Below are positions 8,308-17,346 of a DNA stretch of 58,609 bases, piece by piece. The position numbers were made by a program, and so were the translations under genes. The stretch is from JAAUQA01 sp036351435. GTDB taxonomy: Bacteria > Pseudomonadota > Gammaproteobacteria > Competibacterales > Competibacteraceae. The notes below the pieces were generated by a model. That model saw only the letters and a list, made by a program, of their open reading frames with translations. It searched no databases and was not told the DNA's origin. Where the stretch lies: NCBI GenBank assembly GCA_036351435.1, contig JAZBPA010000189.1, positions 1 through 58,609 of the forward strand, given 5' to 3'. Each line of letters opens with the position of its first letter. Position 1 is the first letter of the stretch.

Positions 8308-9077
8308 CCGACTCTTTCCTCCAGCGGCGGTTGAGTCATGATTGGCTGATGGAGTGTGACCACATCGTCGGCCATGCGCGCGACCAGTTCCGGTTGGTGC
8401 AAGACCGCCAGCATCGCTACACCGTCGCTTTTCAAATCCTCAATCAGCTTAACAACCCGGTCGGTGGCGTCGGGATCAAGACTGGCAGTCGGCTCATCAA
8501 GCAATAGCAATCGTGGTTTGGCAACTAAACCACGTGCCAGATTAACCCGTTGTTTTTCGCCGCCTGAGAAGGTCGCTGGTGAGATGCCCCAGAGCGGTTC
8601 CGGTAATTTCATGGCTGCCAGTAGCTCACGCGCCAGCGCTCTGGCCTCGGCAATCGGCCTGCCCCGCTGGACCAAGGGTTGTGCAACCACGTCCTCGGTA
8701 GGCTGGCGCGGTAAACAATGCAAAAACTGGGTGACGAAAGCGATTTCGTGACGCCGCAGGTCAAGAATTTGATGCTCACCGGCGCGGGCGAGGTCGATCA
8801 CTTCACCGTTCTGCGCGGTATAGAGAATGCGTCCTTGGCTGGGAAGATAGGTGCGATAAATCCCTTTAAGTACCGTCGATTTGCCTGCGCCGGATTCGCC
8901 CATGATGCCGAGAATTTCACCCCGGTAGAGGTCGAACGAGATGTCATGGATAGCAACCACGCTGCCGCAATCCGGGCAGATATTAGACTCGAACAGCGGG
9001 CCGGTTTTAGCAAAGCAGGCTGGACATCCCTTGCCATAGCGCTTGCTCAGATTACGAACCTCCAGCACCTTATCCAT
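8304..9077 (-). CDS. phnL: PhnL-type ABC-fold ATPase with an inserted zinc-ribbon-like motif
   Basis: The 257-residue ABC protein has Walker A GESGAGKST, signature FSGGEKQRVNLARG and Walker B LLLLDEPTASLD. The stretches IYRTYLPSQGRILY, LPRQPTEDVVAQPL and the ending of the Walker B region resemble PhnL rather than PhnK. Unlike E. coli PhnL, it carries a Cys pair cluster near residues 18-37 (GCPACFAKTGPLFESNICPDC; spacing C-x2-C-x12-C-x2-C) just before the first ABC strand, which could hold zinc. The gene overlaps phnJ by eight bases and phnM by four. It looks intact, but without a full phnGHIJ set it is unlikely to support C-P bond cleavage. Confidence 0.8.
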   Translation of the reverse strand: MDKVLEVRNLSKRYGKGCPACFAKTGPLFESNICPDCGSVVAIHDISFDLYRGEILGIMGESGAGKSTVLKGIYRTYLPSQGRILYTAQNGEVIDLARAGEHQILDLRRHEIAFVTQFLHCLPRQPTEDVVAQPLVQRGRPIAEARALARELLAAMKLPEPLWGISPATFSGGEKQRVNLARGLVAKPRLLLLDEPTASLDPDATDRVVKLIEDLKSDGVAMLAVLHQPELVARMADDVVTLHQPIMTQPPLEERVG

Positions 9078-9591
9078 TGCCTACCCGCAACGCGGCGTGA
9101 CTAGCGAGTTGCTCATCACACCAATCGGTATCGGAACAGCGATAGACCTGTTCCCCGCTGGCAGAATCTACGTATTCGTCGAGAAAACTGGTGGTAAAGC
9201 CGCCGCGAGCACAAGCGCGGCGTACCCCATGCGCATCGCGAAAATCCTCAACTCGGAACGGCACATCCTCGAAGGCCAGCGGCACTGCGTTGGTATGGGG
9301 CGGCACCGCGTAGTTTTTCTTCTCCCGCCCGGCAGCGAGCAAAATTAACGCCTTGGACTGGTCCATTTTCGGGACATCCCAACGCGGTATCGGCGACGGG
9401 TCGATAACGTAGTGGTCATTGATACGGGTTGGGTCACGGTGCGAAATGGTGATCTCGGCGAACTGAACGATGTCTTCGTACAATTTGACTAATAGCCGCG
9501 AATAATCGGCCTCGCCATGCAGCAGTTTGCGTTTGTCTTCCGAGGATTCAACAATCACCAAGGGGTCCGGGTAGGGTACCTGCAAGACAAT
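9070..9591 (-). pseudogene. phnJ: phnJ, 5'-truncated C-P lyase core subunit
   Basis: Only the C-terminal 60% remains. Similarity to PhnJ begins at about IVLQVPYPDPL, the position of residue 125 or so in the E. coli protein, and continues through VKLYEDIVQF, VIDPSPIPRWDVPKMD, AAGREKKNYAVPP and CSDTDWCDE. Upstream, the frame meets a stop near 9610 and the GST gene begins. One of the Fe-S cysteines is also altered: the region corresponding to the CxxC pair reads CARG, while the third Cys and the catalytic Cys (CSDTDWC) remain. PhnJ is the radical-SAM enzyme that breaks the C-P bond, so this copy must be inactive. Confidence 0.85.
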
Positions 9592-9612
9592 AAATTTGCT
9601 GAAAAATCATCC

Positions 9613-10326
9613 ATGAAATTTTACTCTGCCTGGTATTGCCCATTTGCCCAGAGGGCCTGGACCACACTGCTACACAAGCAACTCGATTTTGAGTATATTG
9701 AGGTCGATCCCTACCGAAAATCGCGTTGGTGGCTTGAGATTTCGCGTAACAGCGCGAAGGTTCCTGTGATTGTTCAGCCCAATACTAAAGACACGGATTA
9801 TACGACCATAATCGACTCAAGCCGAATCGTCGAGTATCTGGAAGATTTGGCCCCCGCCACCAACCCTATCTTGTCAGAAAACCCCAATGAGCGGGCAGAG
9901 CAGCGATTTTGGATGGACCATGTCAATACCAGCATCGTTCCGTACTTTTATCGATTCCTCAAAGCGAAGGACGCGGGGGACTATCGTAATGACTCCCGAA
10001 AGAAACTCATTAGCGGCCTAGCTGATTTGGCAGCAGCAATGTCGCCAAACGGCCCATATTTCAATGGTGCTCAGATCGGGGCTGTTGATATTTCGCTCAT
10101 GCCCTTTGCCTATCGCATCAATACGCTAATGGGGCATTACCGGGGTTTCGAATTGCCGGCAGATGAGGAAATCTGGTCACGTTATCACAGCTGGTATCAA
10201 GCGATGCTCAAAGAGCCTAATTTCCGGGCAACCTCCCTAGACCACGATAACTACCGACAGCGGCTGATTGATCACTATTTCCCCTATAGTCAGGGGGAAG
10301 GTCAACAAGACGTGACAGAAATCTGA
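9613..10326 (+). CDS. Glutathione S-transferase family protein (Cys-type, omega-like)
   Basis: A 237-residue protein with a thioredoxin-fold N-terminus. MKFYSAWYCPFAQRAW places a Cys at residue 9 in the active-site position typical of omega-, lambda- and CLIC-like GSTs, which favour thiol-transfer reactions. The glutathione-binding patch appears as AKVPVIV and IDSSRIVEYLED. The all-helical C-terminal domain follows (GLADLAAAMSPNGPYFNG, AVDISLMPFAYR). It is a single gene transcribed away from the truncated phnJ; whatever recombination placed it here probably removed the phnJ 5' half. The ATG at 9613 matches the family start. Confidence 0.85.
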   Translation: MKFYSAWYCPFAQRAWTTLLHKQLDFEYIEVDPYRKSRWWLEISRNSAKVPVIVQPNTKDTDYTTIIDSSRIVEYLEDLAPATNPILSENPNERAEQRFWMDHVNTSIVPYFYRFLKAKDAGDYRNDSRKKLISGLADLAAAMSPNGPYFNGAQIGAVDISLMPFAYRINTLMGHYRGFELPADEEIWSRYHSWYQAMLKEPNFRATSLDHDNYRQRLIDHYFPYSQGEGQQDVTEI

Positions 10327-10350
10327 ACACGAGTGCTTCGCTGGCCTCGC

Positions 10351-11838
10351 TTAAGTACCGCAGAACGTCTGATACACCCGTTCCGAAGGCAGTGGTGGTT
10401 CTGCATAAGCCGCCATCGCGGGTTGGTCTTGATAGGGGTTTTCGAGTATTTGCCGCAGGGTCTCGAAGGGCTGGAAGTCGCCCTTTTCCACGGCTGCACT
10501 AAGCGCTTGTTCAACGCGATGATTGCGCGGAATAAAGGCCGGGTTAGCTGCGCGCATTTGGGCGGCACGTTGGTTTGGCGTCTGCGGATCTCGCGCCAAC
10601 CGTTCCCGCCAACGCTTAATCCATGTGTCAATCGGTTGGGAGTTGCCAAACAGATTGCGCACAGTAACTTCAGATTGAGGCTCTTCGGCAGCGGCGCACA
10701 GCTCTCGAAAGGTCAGGGTAAAGTCCGTTGCGTCACGGTGCATTGCATTAAATAGTTCCTGAGTCAGAGTGCTATCATCCGGCTCGGCGGTTGCGAGCCC
10801 TAGTTTGCAACGCATCCCCTCCTGCCAGTAATCCTCGAACCGTTCGGAAAAGGCATTGATGACGTCGGTTGCCGGCGCGATGGCTTGCTCGGGGTCGGTG
10901 TTGATGAGCGGCAGCAGGGTTTCAGCCAAGCGTGCCAGATTCCACTGGGCGATCCTGGGCTGATTCGCGAAGGCGTAGCGTCCACCCTGATCAATCGAAC
11001 TAAACACCATCGCCGGGTCGTAATGGTCCATGAACGCGCAGGGTCCGTAATCAATGGTCTCACCGGATACGGCCATGTTATCGGTGTTCATGACGCCGTG
11101 GATAAATCCGACCTGCAGCCACCGGGTAACTAGATACGCTTGGCGATCCAGAACTCGCTCAAGAAGAACGAGATAAGGGTTCTCCGCGTCATTGGCTTCA
11201 GGATAATGTCGGGCGATCACATGATCGGCGAGTTGTCTGACCGCCTCGTTATCCCCTCGTGCCGCGAAGAACTGGAAGGTTCCGATCCGAATATGGCTAG
11301 CAGCCACGCGAGTGAGAATAGCACCGGGCAAAGCTTGTTCGCGATAAACCGGTTCCCCGGTAGTCACTGCGGCCAATGAACGGGTCGTTGGAATGCCGAG
11401 CGCATACATTGCCTCGCTGATGAGGTACTCGCGTAATACCGGTCCCAGTGCGGCCCGTCCGTCGCCGCTGCGGGAAAACGGGGTGCGCCCGGAACCTTTC
11501 AGTTGGATATCCTTGCGCTGCCCCGTACGATCAACCACCTCACCGAGCAGGATTGCGCGCCCGTCACCCAATTGCGGTACAAATTGCCCGAATTGGTGGC
11601 CGGCATAGGCAGCCGCGATGGGTTCGGCATCCTCAGGTAGTCGATTTCCGGAGAAAATTGTTGCCATGTCCGAGTCGATGTCGGCAAGGTTTAGACCGAG
11701 TGTTTCGGCCAGCGACCGATTCAGGGCGATAGGCTGAGGCGCTGTGACCGGCACAGGATCAAGTCTGGCATGGAAATGATCAGGCAACCGCCGATAGCTG
11801 TTATCGAAGCCAAAGTTCAGGGCAGGTATCGTCATCAA
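10351..11838 (-). CDS. selO: Protein adenylyltransferase SelO (YdiU/UPF0061)
   Basis: The 495-residue protein carries the pseudokinase-fold hallmarks of SelO: YAGHQFGQFVPQLGDGRAILLGE, IQLKGSGRTPFSRSGDGRA, GIPTTRSLAAV and HGVMNTDNMAVSGETIDYGP. It ends in TFCGT, the conserved C-terminal redox tail in which eukaryotic forms carry selenocysteine. SelO transfers AMP to Ser/Thr/Tyr residues of proteins in redox stress. It is a complete, normal-length gene downstream of rtcB on the same strand, with 119 bases between. Confidence 0.95.
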   Translation of the reverse strand: MMTIPALNFGFDNSYRRLPDHFHARLDPVPVTAPQPIALNRSLAETLGLNLADIDSDMATIFSGNRLPEDAEPIAAAYAGHQFGQFVPQLGDGRAILLGEVVDRTGQRKDIQLKGSGRTPFSRSGDGRAALGPVLREYLISEAMYALGIPTTRSLAAVTTGEPVYREQALPGAILTRVAASHIRIGTFQFFAARGDNEAVRQLADHVIARHYPEANDAENPYLVLLERVLDRQAYLVTRWLQVGFIHGVMNTDNMAVSGETIDYGPCAFMDHYDPAMVFSSIDQGGRYAFANQPRIAQWNLARLAETLLPLINTDPEQAIAPATDVINAFSERFEDYWQEGMRCKLGLATAEPDDSTLTQELFNAMHRDATDFTLTFRELCAAAEEPQSEVTVRNLFGNSQPIDTWIKRWRERLARDPQTPNQRAAQMRAANPAFIPRNHRVEQALSAAVEKGDFQPFETLRQILENPYQDQPAMAAYAEPPLPSERVYQTFCGT

Positions 11839-11957
11839 TTAACCTTTTTCAGGAAACGCAGAGTTTATCGTCAGACTATCGTGAAACCGACCGAGTGCTG
11901 AGGTTGGGTGCTTTGATAAAGCAGCATCGGTTGCATTGACGGTAATGGGTGCAATGC

Positions 11958-13154
11958 TCACCCTTTCACGCAAACCACCTGCTTCAAGGTGTGTACCACG
12001 TCTACCAAATCATTCTGATTCGCCATGACGACGTCGATGTCCTTGTAAGCACCGGGAATCTCGTCGATGACGCTGGCGTCCTTGCGGCACTCCACGCCGT
12101 GAGTCTGCTGTGCGATGTCGGCGACGTTAAAACTGCGCTTAGCCTTTCCTCGACTCATTCGCCGCCCGGCTCCGTGCGAGCAGGAACAAAATGACTCCGG
12201 GTCGCCCTTTCCACGCACGATATAGGATTTCGCGCCCATGCTACCGGGGATAATACCGAGCTCGCCTTCCCGCGCACTGATTGCGCCTTTGCGGGTAAGG
12301 TAGACCTGCACGCCAAAATGATCTTCAATCGAGACATAATTGTGATGGCAATTGATGGCCTCTTTGGTCAACTCAAAATGCGGCAGACGGCGTTTCAAAG
12401 CATCCAGAATCAACCGCATCATCTCACGGCGATTGAACAGCGCGTAATCCTGTGCCCAATGCACCGCCTCCACGTAATCGTCGAAATGCTCTGCGCCTTC
12501 CTCGAAGTAGGCCAGATCCCGATCCGGTAGTTGCCGCGCGTGGCGCTCCATATCCTTGCGTGCCAGGGTAATGAAATAACGCCCGATCACATTGCCGATA
12601 CCGCGACTACCGGAATGCAACATCACCCAAACGTTTTGGCTTTCATCCAAGCACAGCTCAATGAAATGATTACCACCGCCTAGCGTGCCGAGTTGGCGTG
12701 TCCAGGTGCGTGGAAAATTTCGCATCATTTTCTGGATACCGGGGTGTTTGCCGACCAACCGATCCAGCCCTTTATCCAATCCCTTCAACGTGGATGCCGT
12801 CGCCGCGTTTTCTTTATGTTCGCTAAACCCCACCGGCACCGCCGCCTCAATCGCACTGCGCACGGCACGGAGGCTTTCGGGCAGTTGCTCGGCCTTCAGA
12901 CTCAAGCGCACGGCATTCATGCCGCAACCGATATCCACTCCGACCGCCGCCGGGATGATTGCTCCCCGGGTCGGGATTACCGAACCAACGGTAGCTCCGA
13001 TACCGGCGTGTACATCGGGCATCGCGGCCACATGGCTATGAATGAAAGGCAATTGCGATAGATTCACCAACTGTTGCAGAGCGCTGGCTTCGATATCGTC
13101 GGTGTAAATCTTGATCGGCACCTGACCCTTGGTAATGACGGTCTTGATCGGCAT
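11958..13154 (-). CDS. rtcB: RNA-splicing ligase RtcB
   Basis: This 398-residue enzyme joins 2',3'-cyclic phosphate (or 3'-phosphate) and 5'-OH RNA ends using GTP and Mn. Visible metal and guanylation motifs are MPDVHAGIGATVGSV, GVDIGCGMNA (metal-ligand Cys), GTLGGGNHFIEL, HSGSRGIGN and SCSHGAGRRMSR, whose His accepts GMP. The ATG at 13154 has AGGGAT upstream and matches other RtcB starts; the longer frame to 13190 is not supported. No rtcA or sigma-54 activator rtcR is nearby, so it is not part of the classical E. coli-type RNA repair operon. Confidence 0.95.
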   Translation of the reverse strand: MPIKTVITKGQVPIKIYTDDIEASALQQLVNLSQLPFIHSHVAAMPDVHAGIGATVGSVIPTRGAIIPAAVGVDIGCGMNAVRLSLKAEQLPESLRAVRSAIEAAVPVGFSEHKENAATASTLKGLDKGLDRLVGKHPGIQKMMRNFPRTWTRQLGTLGGGNHFIELCLDESQNVWVMLHSGSRGIGNVIGRYFITLARKDMERHARQLPDRDLAYFEEGAEHFDDYVEAVHWAQDYALFNRREMMRLILDALKRRLPHFELTKEAINCHHNYVSIEDHFGVQVYLTRKGAISAREGELGIIPGSMGAKSYIVRGKGDPESFCSCSHGAGRRMSRGKAKRSFNVADIAQQTHGVECRKDASVIDEIPGAYKDIDVVMANQNDLVDVVHTLKQVVCVKG

Positions 13155-13297
13155 GATGGCATCCCTATCTGATTTGGAAATTGAAATCAACCCGATTTAG
13201 TCCAAAATATAATGCTTTAGTTCTATTCAATACGGCAGCGGCAATGATCGGTGTTGCCATTCCAGCACACAGCAACGGGTATTGGTGATTTTCGACC

Positions 13298-16200
13298 ATG
13301 TACATCATTCATGGAACCTGGATTCCTAAAGATACCGATGACTTTATTCAATCAGGCGCGTTTTACGTGTGGATTGAAACCGGTTCTGTTCAACAAACAG
13401 CGCCCGGCTACCGCCTCAAATATCTGGCCGAACGCGAGCTAACGGAGGTGCTGGCCGACGAGTTCAAGTTGGCAGCAGCAGCTTATATTAAACAGCACAG
13501 CCGCACCTGTAACCTGCAGTTGCCCGGCAGCGGCGGTCATCCTCTGCCTTCGCCGGAATTGGCGCGGTGGTTGGGTGTTACGCCTCCAGAAGATGAAGCA
13601 CTCGCCTTGATTCAGCACCCCGTCAGCGCCTTTCCCTTGCTCGACGTACTGCAAACACTGGGCAATTTGCATTTTCTGACCACTTATTTGCGAGAGGATA
13701 CCCAACCGGGCCAGGATCTGTTGTTCTGGATCCATCACGCCCATGCCCTGAAGTCGATCGTGCTGAAAGATCAATACATCCCCGCCCTGAAATACCGAGA
13801 ACTGAGCGGCAAGCACAAAGGCGCGCAAAACTTCGAGATTTATCCGGGCTGGGAGATCGTATCCACGGAGTACCAGGACCAATTGCAATTAGCACTGCAA
13901 CAGATGCCTCTGGCCTGTACCACCGCATCCGAAGGGCAACAACCGATACAGTATGACAAAGAAGGCTTATTACGGCATTTCTCCGAGTGTACGCTAACCC
14001 AACTGATCACACAGACCCGCTTGCCAGCCGTTTTCGAAAATAAAATTCGCGGCACCCTATTGCACGATTGTCTGAACGCCGGGCAAACCCAAGCCGTTCA
14101 AAAAGGTGCCTCGGCGCTGGAACGTTATCGTCAATGGCAAAGCTGGCAACAAGCACTAACAGTCCAGTATGGCGACGGTTTTCAACTCGGCTTCCAATTA
14201 CTCGATGCCGCCGACGAGGGCTCTCCTTGGCAGCTGAACTTCGTAGTGAGCGCGCGGCAGGACCCGTCGCTGAAACTGCAGCTGGACGATTACTGGTGGC
14301 TTGATCCCAAAGCGCGAAAGGCCCTGCTGAACACCTTCGGGGCGGATTTTGAACGGCATCTACTGCTCGAACTCGGCTATGCCGCGCGTATGGTTCCCCT
14401 GCTCTGGAGAGGATTGGAGACGGATCGACCCACCGGTCTAACGCTTACTCTGGAAGAGGCGTTTGCATTTCTCAAAGAAGAAGCCTGGGTTTTGGAAGGT
14501 GCCGGATTCAAGATCATCGTGCCGGCCTGGTGGACCCCGGAAGGGCGGCAACGCGCCAAAATACGCTTGAAAGCCAGCGGCAAAAAGATCCCAGCTAAAG
14601 CGGATACCGGGCGAAGTTATTTTTCCATGGACGCCTTGGTTAAATACCGCTACGAAATGGCCATCGGCGATCAGACCGTCACGCCCCAGGAATGGCAACA
14701 ACTGGTCGACGCCAAAACACCGCTGGTCCAGTTTCGCGGTCAGTGGGTCGAATTAGAGCGGGATCAAATGCAACGGATGCTGGAGTTTTGGCAAAATCAC
14801 GGCCAACAAGACGCCGAACTGAGTTTGGGCGAGCTATTACAAAAAGCCGCCAGCGCCGAAGACGAAGTGGATGTCAGTCAGAATAGCGTGCTGGCCGAGA
14901 TGCTGGCCAAGTTGCAGGAACCGGCCCGCTTTCAGCCCATCACTGATCCACCGGAAATACACGGCACATTGCGCGATTATCAAAAGCGCGGGGTGGCCTG
15001 GCTGCAGTTTTTAGAAGAGATCGGACTCAACGGCTGTTTGGCTGATGACATGGGGCTTGGCAAGACCTTGCAGGTCATCACCCGGTTGGCGACCCACCGC
15101 AGTCAAGTTCGGCAACCGAGTCTGTTGGTCGCGCCGACTTCGGTACTGGGTAATTGGCAGAAAGAGATTGAGAAATTCGCACCCCAGCTCAGCACACTGA
15201 TTCATCATGGCAGTGAACGGCAACAAACCCCGGCTGACTTCAAAGCGCTGTGCAGCGAGCGAGATCTCGTCATCACCTCGTTTACCCTGGCTCGCAAGGA
15301 TGCCAAGCTGTTACAGGGTATCAAGTGGAATCGGGTGATTATCGACGAAGCGCAAAACATCAAGAATCCCCAAACTGCCCAAACCAAGGCCATTCTCAAG
15401 CTCAAGGCCCGGCATCGGCTGGCGCTGACCGGTACGCCGGTCGAGAATCGGCTGCTCGACCTGTGGTCCATTTTCAACTTTCTCAATCCCGGTTATCTCG
15501 GCACCCAAGCTCAGTTTCGTAAACAGTACGAATTACCCATCCAGAAAGACAACAGATTGGAACAGTCCACTGTGCTGAAAAAACTGGTCCAGCCGTTTAT
15601 CCTGCGGCGGGTCAAAACCGACAAGGCCATCATTCAGGATCTGCCCGACAAGGTCGAACACAAGCAATACTGCAACCTGACTCAGGAACAAGCATCGCTG
15701 TACGAGGCGGTGGTCCGAGAAGCGGAACGGGAGATTGAAGAAGCCGAAGGCATCCAGCGCAAAGGCTTGATTCTATCGACCTTGATGCGACTCAAACAAA
15801 TCTGTAACCACCCCCGCCAATTCTTGCAGGATAACAGTCCGTTCACCGCTGAACGCTCGCACAAGTTGGAACGGTTGAGCGAAATGCTGGACGAAGTGAT
15901 CGCCGCCGGCGAAAGTCTGCTGATTTTCACCCAATTCACCGAAATTGGCGAAGCGCTGGATAAGCATTTAAAGAACCTACATTACCGCACCTATTATCTA
16001 CACGGTGGCACCGCCCGTAAACGCCGCGAGCAAATGATCGGCGCGTTTCAGGACCCGGACAGCGAGCCGTCAGCGTTTATCCTGTCGCTCAAGGCCGGCG
16101 GGGTGGGCATTACCCTGACCCAAGCTAATCACGTGTTTCACTTTGATCGCTGGTGGAACCCGGCGGTGGAAGATCAAGCCACCGACCGGGCGTTTCGGAT

Positions 16201-16396
16201 CGGCCAGACCCGCAACGTGTTCGTACACAAGTTCGTGACGCTGGGGACGCTGGAAGAACGGATCGATCAAATGCTGGAAGATAAGAAGAAAGTCGCTGAA
16301 CTGGTGGTGGGATCGGATGAATCGTGGTTAACCGAACTGGACAACGCCGGGTTCAAACGCTTGATTGCACTGAATCGCAGCACGGTATTGGATTAA
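13298..16396 (+). CDS. SNF2-family DEAD/DEAH helicase-like ATPase
   Basis: A 1032-residue protein. The N-terminal half (about 1-500) includes an SNF2-associated domain near LTLEEAFAFLKEEAWVLEGA. The ATPase core has motif I DDMGLGKT (about residue 583), motif II DEAQ (about 682), LTGTPVENRLLDLWSI, and a C-terminal helicase lobe ending with FDRWWNPAVEDQATDRAFRIGQTR (shown here only as a region near 950-972). It translocates on double-stranded DNA and is commonly found next to a SWIM zinc-finger gene, as here (12 bases downstream). The biological role of such bacterial pairs is not settled. The gene looks intact. Confidence 0.9.
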   Translation: MYIIHGTWIPKDTDDFIQSGAFYVWIETGSVQQTAPGYRLKYLAERELTEVLADEFKLAAAAYIKQHSRTCNLQLPGSGGHPLPSPELARWLGVTPPEDEALALIQHPVSAFPLLDVLQTLGNLHFLTTYLREDTQPGQDLLFWIHHAHALKSIVLKDQYIPALKYRELSGKHKGAQNFEIYPGWEIVSTEYQDQLQLALQQMPLACTTASEGQQPIQYDKEGLLRHFSECTLTQLITQTRLPAVFENKIRGTLLHDCLNAGQTQAVQKGASALERYRQWQSWQQALTVQYGDGFQLGFQLLDAADEGSPWQLNFVVSARQDPSLKLQLDDYWWLDPKARKALLNTFGADFERHLLLELGYAARMVPLLWRGLETDRPTGLTLTLEEAFAFLKEEAWVLEGAGFKIIVPAWWTPEGRQRAKIRLKASGKKIPAKADTGRSYFSMDALVKYRYEMAIGDQTVTPQEWQQLVDAKTPLVQFRGQWVELERDQMQRMLEFWQNHGQQDAELSLGELLQKAASAEDEVDVSQNSVLAEMLAKLQEPARFQPITDPPEIHGTLRDYQKRGVAWLQFLEEIGLNGCLADDMGLGKTLQVITRLATHRSQVRQPSLLVAPTSVLGNWQKEIEKFAPQLSTLIHHGSERQQTPADFKALCSERDLVITSFTLARKDAKLLQGIKWNRVIIDEAQNIKNPQTAQTKAILKLKARHRLALTGTPVENRLLDLWSIFNFLNPGYLGTQAQFRKQYELPIQKDNRLEQSTVLKKLVQPFILRRVKTDKAIIQDLPDKVEHKQYCNLTQEQASLYEAVVREAEREIEEAEGIQRKGLILSTLMRLKQICNHPRQFLQDNSPFTAERSHKLERLSEMLDEVIAAGESLLIFTQFTEIGEALDKHLKNLHYRTYYLHGGTARKRREQMIGAFQDPDSEPSAFILSLKAGGVGITLTQANHVFHFDRWWNPAVEDQATDRAFRIGQTRNVFVHKFVTLGTLEERIDQMLEDKKKVAELVVGSDESWLTELDNAGFKRLIALNRSTVLD

Positions 16397-16408
16397 GGGG
16401 ACAGCGCT

Positions 16409-17242
16409 ATGGCCAAACTGACACGCACCTGGTGGGGACAACGGTTTATTGAAGCGCTGGAGAAGTTCACCGAACCCGGCCGATTAGGACGGGGTCGTTC
16501 CTATGCGAACAGCCGCCGTATCCATTCGCATTCAATAAAAGACGGCAAAGTCACCGCCAAAATAGAGGGCAACATTAATCCTTATTTCGGTGTCTATAAA
16601 ACGCCGATGTACACCACGACCGTTCAATTAACGCCGATGAGCCAAGCGCAATGGGATAAAATCATCCCGCATCTGGCGGGCAAGGCCAGCATGATTTCTC
16701 AGTTGCTGATGAACGAAATGCCGGCGGGCATCGAAGAGGCGTTGGGCGATCTCGGCCTGCATTTGCTCCCGGCCAATGCCAAGGATTTCAAGACCCAGTG
16801 CAGTTGCCCGGATTATTCTAACCCCTGCAAACACATCGCCGGTTTGTGCTATTTTCTCGCCGCCCACCTGGATCGTGATCCGATGCTGCTTTTCGAGTTG
16901 CGCGGTCTATCGCATCAGAATCTGCAGCAAGCCCTGCTTAAAACCCCACTCGGCCGAATTCTGGCGCAAGCATTAACACAGCAGGAACTGCCCCTGCAAC
17001 CCGTGACGTCCTACTACACCCGTCCCCGTAGCCTCAACGTCGAAAAGAAGGTCAGTTACCGTGATTTCTGGGCGGGAGAGAAGCGCCTGACTCCAACGTT
17101 GGAACCCCTACCGCCACCCGGATTACCGGCGATTTTGATTAAAAAGGCCGGTGATTCGCCACCGTTTTGGCATCAACAACAATCGTTTATCGGCGTAATG
17201 ACGGAATTTTACGAGCGAGTTAAGAAGCACGCGAAAATTTAG
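16409..17242 (+). CDS. SWIM zinc-finger protein
   Basis: A 277-residue protein that begins MAKLTRTWWGQRFIEALEKF and has a SWIM motif CSCPDYSNPCKH near residue 131, with the C-x-C-xn-C-x-H ligands all present. The opening and the run RGRSYANSRRIHSHSIKDG are typical of the SWIM partner encoded beside SNF2 ATPases. It follows the helicase by 12 bases with an AGGGGA ribosome site, so the two are cotranscribed and may act as one DNA- or chromatin-like remodelling complex. The last codon overlaps the start of the conserved 90-bp regulatory element. Confidence 0.9.
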   Translation: MAKLTRTWWGQRFIEALEKFTEPGRLGRGRSYANSRRIHSHSIKDGKVTAKIEGNINPYFGVYKTPMYTTTVQLTPMSQAQWDKIIPHLAGKASMISQLLMNEMPAGIEEALGDLGLHLLPANAKDFKTQCSCPDYSNPCKHIAGLCYFLAAHLDRDPMLLFELRGLSHQNLQQALLKTPLGRILAQALTQQELPLQPVTSYYTRPRSLNVEKKVSYRDFWAGEKRLTPTLEPLPPPGLPAILIKKAGDSPPFWHQQQSFIGVMTEFYERVKKHAKI

Positions 17243-17327
17243 AAATTTTTCATATTCCTGTCATGATCGGTTCACGCAACTGACAAGCTTTTTTTAGCCG
17301 CTAGCGCCTACTGTGTTCTCCACCAAA
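17238..17327 (+). promoter_or_regulatory. Conserved 90-bp upstream element, copy A
   Basis: This segment directly upstream of the glycerate kinase gene aligns without a gap to the minus-strand segment 27500-27411 upstream of the P-loop NTPase gene. By hand count 72 of 90 positions match, including an identical 20-base run TGACAAGCTTTTTTTAGCCG (17281-17300). Shared features are TTTAGAAATT at the far end, TTCA repeats 22 bases apart, GTTCA-x-GCAA just before the core, and CTA-x-T-x-TGTT after it, which could serve as a -10 region (TACTGT here). No good -35 hexamer is evident, which fits an activator-dependent promoter. Confidence 0.8.
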
Positions 17328-17346
17328 GTGATGAGGAGAACCAGTG

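Noticed and set aside
11958..13154. RtcB as part of an RNA-repair operon with RtcA and RtcR
   Set aside because: Neither partner is present nearby; the neighbours are SelO and a divergent SNF2 helicase.
17281..17327. Sigma-54 or standard sigma-70 promoter in the 90-bp element
   Set aside because: There is no GG-N10-GC pair of the sigma-54 type, and TGACA to the nearest -10-like hexamer is about 23 bases, too far for sigma-70. I kept it as an activator-type element instead.
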